From positions 1-5,321 of the forward strand of contig JBIOYR010000153.1 of assembly GCA_044870245.1 (NCBI GenBank): DNA of 5,321 nt. The letters run 5' to 3'. Shown here piece after piece: positions 1 to 5,321 of the stretch; the first letter of the stretch is position 1; each line of letters starts with the position of its first letter. The DNA comes from DATAFF01 sp044870245 (lineage in GTDB: Bacteria; Pseudomonadota; Alphaproteobacteria; Rhizobiales; Aestuariivirgaceae). The notes below the pieces were generated by a model. The model saw only the letters and a list, made by a program, of their open reading frames with translations. It had not been told where the DNA came from and ran no database searches. The position numbers and the translations under genes were made by a program.

Positions 1-3000
1 AAATTGCCGACAGTGCAGTAGCCGGTGTTGATGGCCATGCGCACCTCGAACGGCCGCTCGTGGCCTGCCTCCCGCCACTCGCGCTGCAATTCCCGAATGC
101 GGCGCTGCATTGCGACGGCCATGCGGATACAGGCTTCGGCATCCTGCGCTGCCCCCTTGGTCTCGGGATCGCCGAAAAAGAGCAGCATGGCATCGCCGAC
201 ATATTTGTCGATCGTCGCGCCATGCTCGAGCGCGATCTGCGACATCTCGGTCAGATAGTGATTGAGCAGACCGGTGATCTCCTCGGGCTCGAGATTCTCG
301 GTGATCGATGTGAATTCGACGATGTCGGAGAAGAACACGGTGAGCTTCTTGCGATTGGACGCGATCTCGACGCTGCGATCGCCGGTGAATATCGACGCGT
401 AGACCTGCGGAGACAGATATTTGGAGAGCTTCGAGGACAGCGCCTCGAGCGCCTGATTCTTGGTCGTGACAAGAGCGTGGGCCTCATCGGTTTCCTGCTT
501 GGCGGCGATGATCTCGGCTTCGGCGTGCTTCAGCTCCGTGATATTGGTGTAGACCGCAACGGTGCCGCCATCGTCGGTCCGGCGCTCGTTCACTTGAACC
601 CAGCGTCCATCGCTGCGCCGCTGAATATGCGGCCCCGCCGGATGGCGATGCCTGGCCAGCCGATCGGCAACCCATTCCTCGACACGGCCCCGCGCCTCCT
701 CGATCGTCCCGCGTTGGACGGCGGAGCGAATGATCGTCTCGTAGGGTGTGCCGGGGCTTGGAGCGACGAGGCCGGGATAGAGCAGCTCGCTGTAGGTGCT
801 GTTGCAGAGAACCAGTTTGTCCTCGGCATCATAGAGAACGAACCCTTCCGAAATTGACTCGATCGCGTCGGTCAATCGGCGCTCGACCTGCTGGAGAGCG
901 ATCTCGGCGTTTCTTTGCGCCGTGATATCGCTCCAGGAGCCGACCACCTCGACCGGCTGACCGTCCTTGTCGCGGATCAGGTGCCATTCGTCGTGGACCC
1001 AGCAGTAGATCCCTTCCCGCTTGAGGAAACGGTATTCGACAGCATGGCGACCCTTCTTGAACAGCTGGTCGAATTGGGCCTCCACCCCGGCGAGCTCGTC
1101 GGGATGCACGCAACGGCGCCAGAAGTCGGGGCTCTCGAGATAGTCGTTGGGCTCGTATCCCAGCAGGTCCTTCACATTGTCGCTGATGAAGGTCGGCCCG
1201 AAGTCGCCGCTCGCCTTGAAACTGTAGATGACGGAGGGGGATGAGACGAGCACGTGAACGAGGCGGTTCTGCGCTGCGACAAGAGCCTCACCGACATGCT
1301 TGCGGGCGGTGATGTCGCTCCAGGCGCCGATCACCTCGACCGGATCGCCGGCTTCGTTGCGCACCAGATAGAGATCGTCACCGATCCAGCAATAATTGCC
1401 ATCCTTCTTGCGAAATCGGTATTCGTTGGTGAGGTGCCCTTCCTCGAACAGGCGCGGCATGGCGCTCAAGATGCGGGGCAGGTCATTGGGATGGACCCGG
1501 CTCTGCCAGAACTCCGGGCTGTCCAGATACTCGTGGGGTTCGTAGCCCAACAGGGTCTTCAGATTCTTGCTGATGAAAGTCGGGCCATAGTCGTCGGTCG
1601 CCTTGAAGCTGTAGATCACCGCCGGCGAGCGGGAGATCAGATGCTCGAGACGAAGCCGTGTTGCCGCAACCTCCTCCTCGGCCGCCTTGCGCTCGGTGAT
1701 GTCGCTCCACGAGCCGACCACCTCGTCCGGGTCACCGTTCCGGTCATAGATGAGGCGCAGCTCGTCCCTGACCCAGCAATAGGTGCCGTCGTTCTTGAGA
1801 AACCGGTACTCGAAAGCGTGATTGCCCGTTTCGAACAGCTGACCGAACTCGCCCTCGACCCGCGCCAGGTCGTCGGGATGGACGCGACTGCGCCAGAAGT
1901 CCGGACTGTCGAGATAATCGCGCTGCTCGTAGCCCAGCCAATCCTTGATGTTCTGGCTGACGAAGGTCGGGCGAAAATCGCCCGATGCCTTGAAGCTGTA
2001 GATCACTGCCGGCGAGGAAGCGAGGAGTTGCTCGACATGGGCACGGGCCGCGGCGACAGCCTCCTCGGCCGCCTTGCGCTCGGTGATATCGCTCCAGGAG
2101 CCGACAACCTCGTCCGGTTCGCCGCTCCTGTCATGGACGAGGCGCAATTCGTCGCTGACCCAGCAATAGTCACCGTCCTGCTTGCGGAAGCGGTATTCCA
2201 GGGTGTGACGACCATGCTCGAAGAGCTGGCCGAACTCGCCCTCGACCCGCGCCAGGTCGTCGGGATGAACGCGGCTGCGCCAGAAATCCGGGCTGTCGAG
2301 ATAATCGCGCTGCTCGTAGCCCAGCCAGTCCTTGATGTTCTGGCTGACGAAGGTCGGGCGAAAGTCGCCCGATGCCTTGAAGCTGTAGATCACCGCCGGC
2401 GATGAGGCGAGGAGCTGGGTCAGCCTGGCGCGCGCCGCCGATTTCTGCTTCTCGGCATCCTTGAGCGCGCTGATGTCGCTCCACGACCCGACGACCTCCA
2501 ACGGTTCCCCCCGATCGTCGCGAATGAGATGCTGCTCGTCCCTGACCCAGCAGTAGGTGTCGTCATTCCGACGGAAGCGATACTCCAACGTATTGAGGCC
2601 CGTCTCGAAGGTGAGCGAAACCTCGGCTTCGACGCGGTCGAGGTCGTCGGGGTGAACGCGGTCGCTCCAGAAGGTTGGATTTTCGAGATAGTCCCTCGGC
2701 GCATATCCGAGGAGCGGCTCGATGTTCTCGCTGACGAATGTCGGTTTGAAATCGCCCCTTGCCTCGAAGCTGTAAATGATGCTTGGCGATGCACCGAGCA
2801 GCCGCGCCAGACGGGCGCGCATTTGGCCCTGTATCGCTGCTTCGAGATCGCGCGAGGGGGGAGCAGAGGCCGGTGACGGCGAGGTCTGGGCGGCTGCTCC
2901 CGCGCCGCTCCCGTTCTCGAGGTCGCGGATCTGTTGCCATGCCAGACGGGTCGGTCGCGACTGGCCGTTCTCCCAACGGTTCACGGTTGCGAAGGACACT

Positions 3001-3104
3001 CCGATGCGCTTCGCCAGCTGGGTCTGAGTAGCCTGAAGGCGATCCCGAACGGCCCGGACGCGATGCGAATAATCCGCGGGAATGGCTCCAGATGGTTCCT
3101 GCAT
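1..3104 (-). CDS. XRE-HTH / six-PAS / class III adenylate-guanylate cyclase (3' end beyond window)
   Basis: Cytoplasmic sensor enzyme predicted to make cAMP (or cGMP) from ATP (or GTP) in response to PAS-sensed signals. The frame is open from ATG 3104 to the left edge, 1034 residues, with no stop. Domains in order: XRE/Cro-like HTH, residues ~12-62 (TQLAKRIGVS and VNRWENGQSRP); Ala/Pro/Ser-rich linker ~65-90; five PAS_3-like repeats, ~102-746; a different, PAS_7-like domain, ~744-860; helical linker ~856-890; the SKYLSPQ motif at 894-900, common before bacterial class III cyclases; then the catalytic domain. Metal ligands D927 (FFSDIVEFT) and D971 (KYVGDAM) are 44 residues apart, the classical spacing. 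K967 sits at the adenine-selecting position, favouring adenylate cyclase, but the second specificity residue and the Asn/Arg transition-state residues lie outside the window. No membrane segment or signal peptide is seen. The start is supported by GGAGGG 7 nt upstream. Family assignment is firm; signal, DNA target and nucleotide are unknown. Confidence 0.95.
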   Translation of the reverse strand, partial: MQEPSGAIPADYSHRVRAVRDRLQATQTQLAKRIGVSFATVNRWENGQSRPTRLAWQQIRDLENGSGAGAAAQTSPSPASAPPSRDLEAAIQGQMRARLARLLGASPSIIYSFEARGDFKPTFVSENIEPLLGYAPRDYLENPTFWSDRVHPDDLDRVEAEVSLTFETGLNTLEYRFRRNDDTYCWVRDEQHLIRDDRGEPLEVVGSWSDISALKDAEKQKSAARARLTQLLASSPAVIYSFKASGDFRPTFVSQNIKDWLGYEQRDYLDSPDFWRSRVHPDDLARVEGEFGQLFEHGRHTLEYRFRKQDGDYCWVSDELRLVHDRSGEPDEVVGSWSDITERKAAEEAVAAARAHVEQLLASSPAVIYSFKASGDFRPTFVSQNIKDWLGYEQRDYLDSPDFWRSRVHPDDLARVEGEFGQLFETGNHAFEYRFLKNDGTYCWVRDELRLIYDRNGDPDEVVGSWSDITERKAAEEEVAATRLRLEHLISRSPAVIYSFKATDDYGPTFISKNLKTLLGYEPHEYLDSPEFWQSRVHPNDLPRILSAMPRLFEEGHLTNEYRFRKKDGNYCWIGDDLYLVRNEAGDPVEVIGAWSDITARKHVGEALVAAQNRLVHVLVSSPSVIYSFKASGDFGPTFISDNVKDLLGYEPNDYLESPDFWRRCVHPDELAGVEAQFDQLFKKGRHAVEYRFLKREGIYCWVHDEWHLIRDKDGQPVEVVGSWSDITAQRNAEIALQQVERRLTDAIESISEGFVLYDAEDKLVLCNSTYSELLYPGLVAPSPGTPYETIIRSAVQRGTIEEARGRVEEWVADRLARHRHPAGPHIQRRSDGRWVQVNERRTDDGGTVAVYTNITELKHAEAEIIAAKQETDEAHALVTTKNQALEALSSKLSKYLSPQVYASIFTGDRSVEIASNRKKLTVFFSDIVEFTSITENLEPEEITGLLNHYLTEMSQIALEHGATIDKYVGDAMLLFFGDPETKGAAQDAEACIRMAVAMQRRIRELQREWREAGHERPFEVRMAINTGYCTVGN
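867..2801 (-). repeat. Five tandem in-frame 387-bp PAS repeats
   Basis: Five consecutive units inside the cyclase gene each encode a 129-residue PAS_3-like domain plus helical linker. In gene order they lie at 2801-2415, 2414-2028, 2027-1641, 1640-1254 and 1253-867. The shared IYSF motif has its Tyr at residues 111, 240, 369, 498 and 627, so the spacing is exactly 129 with no insertion or deletion. Each unit carries IYSF, PTF(V/I)S, LGYxxxxYL, FW-x(3)-VHP(D/N)(D/E)L, EYRF, YCW(V/I), GxWSDI and a charged helical linker. Units 2 and 3 are the most alike. The repeats are protein-domain duplications, not a mobile element or CRISPR array. The exact unit boundary is arbitrary; I set it at the two residues LL or LI that precede each PAS core. 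Confidence 0.93.
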
Positions 3105-3111
3105 GTCGCGG

Positions 3112-3117
3112 CCCTCC
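3112..3117 (-). promoter_or_regulatory. Shine-Dalgarno site of the cyclase gene
   Basis: Read on the minus strand this is GGAGGG, 7 nt before ATG 3104. It is a near-ideal ribosome binding site and decides this start over downstream in-frame ATG codons, such as M95 after the linker. Choosing 3104 keeps the whole XRE helix-turn-helix in the protein. Confidence 0.8.
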
Positions 3118-3127
3118 GAAGGCTCGG

Positions 3128-3157
3128 AGCCTAGGCGCCGCGACGTTGATGCGTCAA
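3128..3157 (-). promoter_or_regulatory. Candidate sigma-70-like promoter of the cyclase gene
   Basis: On the minus strand TTGACG (3157-3152) matches the -35 consensus at 5 of 6 positions. It is followed after 18 nt by TAGGCT (3133-3128), a weak -10. Transcription would start near 3121, leaving a leader of about 17 nt that includes the ribosome binding site. The weak -10 makes this tentative; the AT-rich stretch just upstream could instead hold the -10. Confidence 0.35.
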
Positions 3158-3158
3158 G

Positions 3159-3170
3159 TGTTATATAACA
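3159..3170. promoter_or_regulatory. Perfect 12-bp palindrome, candidate operator
   Basis: TGTTATATAACA is its own reverse complement and lies one base upstream of the candidate -35 of the cyclase gene, in an AT-rich patch of otherwise GC-rich DNA. Size, symmetry and position suit a dimeric regulator. An obvious but unproven candidate is the XRE domain of the cyclase itself. Confidence 0.35.
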
Positions 3171-3211
3171 AATGCGATAAGACTAAACTCTTCGACGCGT
3201 GCTGCCGGACC

Positions 3212-3223
3212 AGAGCATGCTCT
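3212..3223. repeat. Perfect 12-bp palindrome over the lysR-type stop codon
   Basis: AGAGCATGCTCT is a perfect palindrome covering the last bases of the LysR-type gene. It has no loop and no T-tract, so it does not look like a rho-independent terminator. It may be a protein site or chance. Confidence 0.2.
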
Positions 3224-4130
3224 ACTCCTCCCGCAGCGCCTTCAGGCGAACCAATCGGGGCACCGCAAGATCCAGGAATGCGCGCACCCCCGGCGTCATC
3301 AGCCGAGCGGTCGGAAACACGAAATGGACTGGGAGCGCCGGCGGCTCGAAGGCCCTCAGAATGCGGACCAGCCTGCCGGACCGTATCGGCTGCTCGACCT
3401 GGTACGACAGAACGGCTGCGATGCCCCTGCCGCCCGCTGCCGCCTCGATGGCCACCTCCATCTGGTCGACCTGGAGCCGCGGCTTCAGCTTCACGGTCTG
3501 GGGCTTGGCGTTGCGAGCCTGAAACCGCCACTGAACATCGCCGGGTTGGCTGGCGACCGCGATGATCTCGTGTCCAGCCAATGACTCGGGCACCTCCGGA
3601 ATGCCGGCATGCTCGAGATATCCGGGGCTCGCAACCAAGACGCGGCGAACGGCACCGAGGCGACGGGCGACGAGCGTCGATTGGGGAAGCTCTCCGATGC
3701 GCAAAGCGAGATCGATGCCGTCCTCCAGCAGGTCGACGAACCGATCCGACAGGTTGAGCTCGACCCGCGTCGAGCCATAGGTGTCGAGATAGGCGTAGAC
3801 GAGCGGCATGACATGCATCCGACCGAACAGTCGCGGTGCCGAGATCCGGAGCCGTCCGGTGGGGGCGGCGGACTGACCGGCAACGTCCAGCATGGCGTTC
3901 TGCAGATCGGGCAGGACGCGACGCAGGTGCTCGGCGAGGCGAATGCCGGCATCGGTCAGCGCCAGCTTGCGCGTCGTGCGTTCAATCAAGCGAACGCCGA
4001 GAGCAGCCTCGAGCTCGCCAACCGCTCGGCTGACGGTGGCGGGAGACTGGCCGATCCGGCGGGCCGCCGCGACGAACGTCCCGTGATCGACGATCGAAAG
4101 GAAGAGCGTAAAGGCGTCGATGCGATCCAT
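3222..4130 (-). CDS. LysR-family transcriptional regulator
   Basis: Predicted DNA-binding regulator that responds to a small co-inducer. With the start at ATG 4130 it has 302 residues, the usual LysR length, and begins MDRIDAFTLF as many family members do. The N-terminal winged HTH covers residues ~1-60 (GTFVAAARRIGQSPATVSRAV, then LGVRLIERTTRKLALTDAG), followed by a linker helix and a periplasmic-binding-like effector domain from ~90 (GRLRISAP) to the end. An upstream ATG at 4163 (313 residues) or TTG at 4166 is possible. Neither has a good ribosome binding site, and both would leave almost no leader after the operator at 4167-4187, so 4130 is preferred. It is divergent from the FMN-binding protein gene, its likely target. 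The cyclase gene follows on the same strand after 117 bp but seems to have its own promoter. The effector cannot be read from the sequence. Confidence 0.93.
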   Translation of the reverse strand: MDRIDAFTLFLSIVDHGTFVAAARRIGQSPATVSRAVGELEAALGVRLIERTTRKLALTDAGIRLAEHLRRVLPDLQNAMLDVAGQSAAPTGRLRISAPRLFGRMHVMPLVYAYLDTYGSTRVELNLSDRFVDLLEDGIDLALRIGELPQSTLVARRLGAVRRVLVASPGYLEHAGIPEVPESLAGHEIIAVASQPGDVQWRFQARNAKPQTVKLKPRLQVDQMEVAIEAAAGGRGIAAVLSYQVEQPIRSGRLVRILRAFEPPALPVHFVFPTARLMTPGVRAFLDLAVPRLVRLKALREE

Positions 4131-4166
4131 TGTTGCAATATCCGCAAGAGTCAATTTCGGCATCAA

Positions 4167-4187
4167 CCAATTATCTCAGAGCATTGG
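4167..4187. promoter_or_regulatory. LysR-type box CCAAT-N11-ATTGG
   Basis: The arms CCAAT (4167-4171) and ATTGG (4183-4187) are perfect inverted repeats separated by 11 nt. They fit the T-N11-A consensus of LysR-type regulators, in the short region between the divergent LysR and flavoprotein genes. This is the expected recognition site of the adjacent LysR protein, probably for autoregulation and for control of the plus-strand gene. Confidence 0.6.
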
Positions 4188-4192
4188 ATAAT
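4170..4192. promoter_or_regulatory. Overlapping inverted repeat ATTATC-N11-GATAAT; possible paired -10 elements
   Basis: ATTATC (4170-4175) and GATAAT (4187-4192) are 6-bp inverted arms also separated by 11 nt, centred 4 bp to the right of the CCAAT/ATTGG box. GATAAT resembles a -10 element on each strand: 4187-4192 for the plus-strand gene and 4175-4170 for the LysR gene. No good -35 is seen for either, as expected for activator-dependent promoters. The minus-strand version would give a leader of about 30 nt before ATG 4130. Confidence 0.4.
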
Positions 4193-4222
4193 CTATGTCC
4201 AACTCCATGTTCGGTGCGAATT

Positions 4223-4226
4223 GGAG
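4223..4226 (+). promoter_or_regulatory. Shine-Dalgarno site deciding the flavoprotein start
   Basis: GGAG lies 8 nt before ATG 4235. The frame is open further upstream to an ATG at 4130, but that start would lie inside the LysR gene and the operator region and would encode an extra segment unlike this family. Confidence 0.75.
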
Positions 4227-4234
4227 CTCTTTCG

Positions 4235-4867
4235 ATGAACCAGGCCAAAACCCCTGCCAGCGACGTGGCATTCTCGACGACCGTCAAAGCCGTGCAGTCG
4301 CGCAAGGGCTCGCGCGCTTCCTATCGGCGGCTCGAGGAACGCGGCTCATGGAAGAGCCGCATCACGCCGGAGCTCGCGGCCTTCATCGAAGCGCAGACCA
4401 GCGTGTTCCTGGCGACGGCCAATCTCGACGGGCAGCCCTATGTGCAGCACCGCGGCGGGCCGGCAGGGTTTCTCAAGGTGCTTGACGACCGGACGATCGG
4501 ATTCGCCGACTACACCGGAAACCGCCAGTACATCACGGTTGGAAACCTCTCCGACAATCCCAAGGCACAGCTCTTTCTCATCGATTTTGCGCTGCGCCGG
4601 CGCATCAAGATCTGGGGTGAAGCGAATGTCGTCGAAGGCGATGGCGAATTGACCGCAAAGCTGATGCCGGACGGTTATGGGGCGCGGCCCGAACAGGTCA
4701 TCCTCTTCACCGTCTCGGCCTTCGACGCGAATTGCTCGCAGCACATCCCGCAGCGTTTCGAAGCGGCCGATGTGGCCGCAGCGCTCGCAGAACGCGACAG
4801 GAGAATCGCCGACCTCGAAGCCGAGCTCGCCCGGCTACGCGCTCCTCCGGTCAGCTTGCCGGGCTGA
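4235..4867 (+). CDS. Pyridoxamine 5'-phosphate oxidase-like FMN-binding protein
   Basis: Predicted cytoplasmic flavin-binding split-barrel protein of 210 residues, a usual length for this subfamily. Residues ~42-135 form the PNPOx-like barrel (FLATANLDGQPYVQHRGG, GFADYTGNRQYITVGNL, IKIWGEANVVE); the RQY region is where such folds contact FMN phosphate. The segment FDANCSQHIPQRF (~163-175) is typical of the subfamily. The C terminus (~176-203, AALAERDRRIADLEAELARL) is a predicted coiled coil. It is probably not the true PdxH of vitamin B6 synthesis but one of the many general FMN oxidoreductase-like relatives; the substrate is unknown. The start is fixed by GGAG 8 nt upstream. It is divergent from the LysR gene, with a LysR box between them, so it is the likely regulatory target. 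Its 3' end overlaps the convergent AraC-family gene by 17 bp. Confidence 0.9.
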   Translation: MNQAKTPASDVAFSTTVKAVQSRKGSRASYRRLEERGSWKSRITPELAAFIEAQTSVFLATANLDGQPYVQHRGGPAGFLKVLDDRTIGFADYTGNRQYITVGNLSDNPKAQLFLIDFALRRRIKIWGEANVVEGDGELTAKLMPDGYGARPEQVILFTVSAFDANCSQHIPQRFEAADVAAALAERDRRIADLEAELARLRAPPVSLPG

Positions 4868-5321
4868 TACCCTTGCGGACGTTCGACGGGGTCACGCCGA
4901 ACCGCCGGCGGAAGGTGCGATCGAAATAGGAAAGGTCACTGAACCCGCACGTAAAGGCGATGTTGGTGATGGTCGACTTATCAAAGCGCGCGCTGGTGAG
5001 CATGCGGTAGGCATGCACCAGTCGGGCATTGAGCACGAACTCTGAAAACGTTGTGCCATCACCTTCAAGCAAGAGATGAATGTATCGCGGTGTCACCCCT
5101 TGTCGGAGAGCGACGGCCGTCACCGTAAGCTCCGGATCACTGAGATTCGTCAGAACATCAGCCACGATCGCAGTCAGGCGCATTGCACGTGTGCCTCGTT
5201 TGGCCGCAGCTGCGCTTTGATAGCTCGCGCTCAGGGTCATTGCCACAAGATCCTGGATGTGGGTCAGCGATGCATGCCGCAGGTCCGATGCTACCAGATC
5301 AGGATCTTCTTTCAGGATCTC
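4851..5321 (-). CDS. AraC-family transcriptional regulator, C-terminal part (5' end beyond window)
   Basis: DNA-binding transcriptional regulator. The frame is open from the right edge to TGA at 4851-4853, giving 156 visible residues; about half of a typical ~300-320-residue protein is missing. The visible N-terminal stretch (LVASDLRHASLTHIQDLVAM, residues ~9-28) resembles the end of an AraC_binding_2-type sensor domain. Two helix-turn-helix motifs follow: ~66-87 (LTVTAVALRQGVTPRYIHLL) and ~116-137 (STITNIAFTCGFSDLSYFDR), then the family signature FRRRFGVTPSNVR (~137-149). An internal GTG at 5246 is not a believable start because family-like coding continues upstream of it. It is convergent with the flavoprotein gene with a 17-bp overlap. 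Effector and targets are unknown. Confidence 0.92.
   Translation of the reverse strand, partial: EILKEDPDLVASDLRHASLTHIQDLVAMTLSASYQSAAAAKRGTRAMRLTAIVADVLTNLSDPELTVTAVALRQGVTPRYIHLLLEGDGTTFSEFVLNARLVHAYRMLTSARFDKSTITNIAFTCGFSDLSYFDRTFRRRFGVTPSNVRKGISPAS

Noticed and set aside
60..857. Plus-strand open frame of 265 codons near the left edge
   Set aside because: It is antisense to the sixth PAS and the cyclase domain, which are well conserved on the minus strand; it is a GC-rich shadow frame.
1254..2405. Long plus-strand open frame (383 codons) with internally repeating peptide, opposite the cyclase gene
   Set aside because: It is the antisense shadow of the 387-bp PAS repeats: because the period is a multiple of three, a stop-free antisense frame stays open through several units. 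Its peptide resembles no known family, whereas the minus strand encodes clear PAS domains.
867..2801. Regular tandem repeat as a possible CRISPR or satellite array
   Set aside because: The units are 387 bp, in frame and coding, with no short repeat/unique spacer alternation.
3105..3221. Rho-independent terminator after the LysR-type gene
   Set aside because: The palindromes here lack a loop and a following T-tract, and GGCTC-G-GAGCC at 3121-3131 has a one-base loop; none makes a convincing terminator.
4130..4234. N-terminal extension of the flavoprotein from an ATG at 4130
   Set aside because: It would run through the LysR coding start and the operator region and lacks a ribosome binding site; ATG 4235 has GGAG at proper spacing and fits family length.
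3609..4238. Plus-strand open frame of 209 codons opposite the LysR-type gene
   Set aside because: It is the antisense shadow of a clear LysR protein and resembles no family.
4346..4744. Minus-strand open frame of 132 codons opposite the flavoprotein gene
   Set aside because: It is the antisense shadow of the FMN-binding protein and has no recognisable domain.

Overview
The window is GC-rich and tightly packed with genes. It looks like an alphaproteobacterial chromosome, most likely Hyphomicrobiales (Bradyrhizobium/Bosea-like). That assignment rests on codon use and on the protein types present (PAS-rich class III cyclase, PAS_7-like domain, LysR, divergent FMN-binding protein, AraC); no marker gene here fixes the taxon.

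Positions 1-3104 (minus strand) hold one very long open reading frame that starts at 3104 and runs off the left edge, giving 1034 visible residues. It encodes an N-terminal XRE/Cro-type helix-turn-helix, five tandem PAS_3-like domains with an exact 387-bp (129-residue) period, a sixth PAS domain of another type, a helical linker, and a class III adenylate/guanylate cyclase domain cut by the window edge. Both metal-binding aspartates are present, 44 residues apart. A DNA-binding head on a soluble, multi-PAS nucleotide cyclase is the most unusual thing in the window.

Positions 3105-3221 are the promoter region of the cyclase gene. It has a strong Shine-Dalgarno sequence, a candidate -35 and weak -10, and a perfect 12-bp AT-rich palindrome directly upstream of the -35.

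Positions 3222-4867 hold a divergent pair: a LysR-type regulator (minus) and a pyridoxamine-5'-phosphate-oxidase-like FMN-binding protein (plus). The short region between them contains CCAAT-N11-ATTGG, which fits the LysR T-N11-A box, overlapped by a second inverted repeat, ATTATC-N11-GATAAT. The simplest reading is that the LysR protein controls the flavoprotein gene and itself.

Positions 4851-5321 (minus) hold the C-terminal part of an AraC-family activator that runs off the right edge. Its last codons overlap the end of the flavoprotein gene by 17 bp in convergent orientation. No RNA genes, insertion sequences, CRISPR arrays or clear rho-independent terminators were seen, and no gene-free stretch exceeds about 120 bp.
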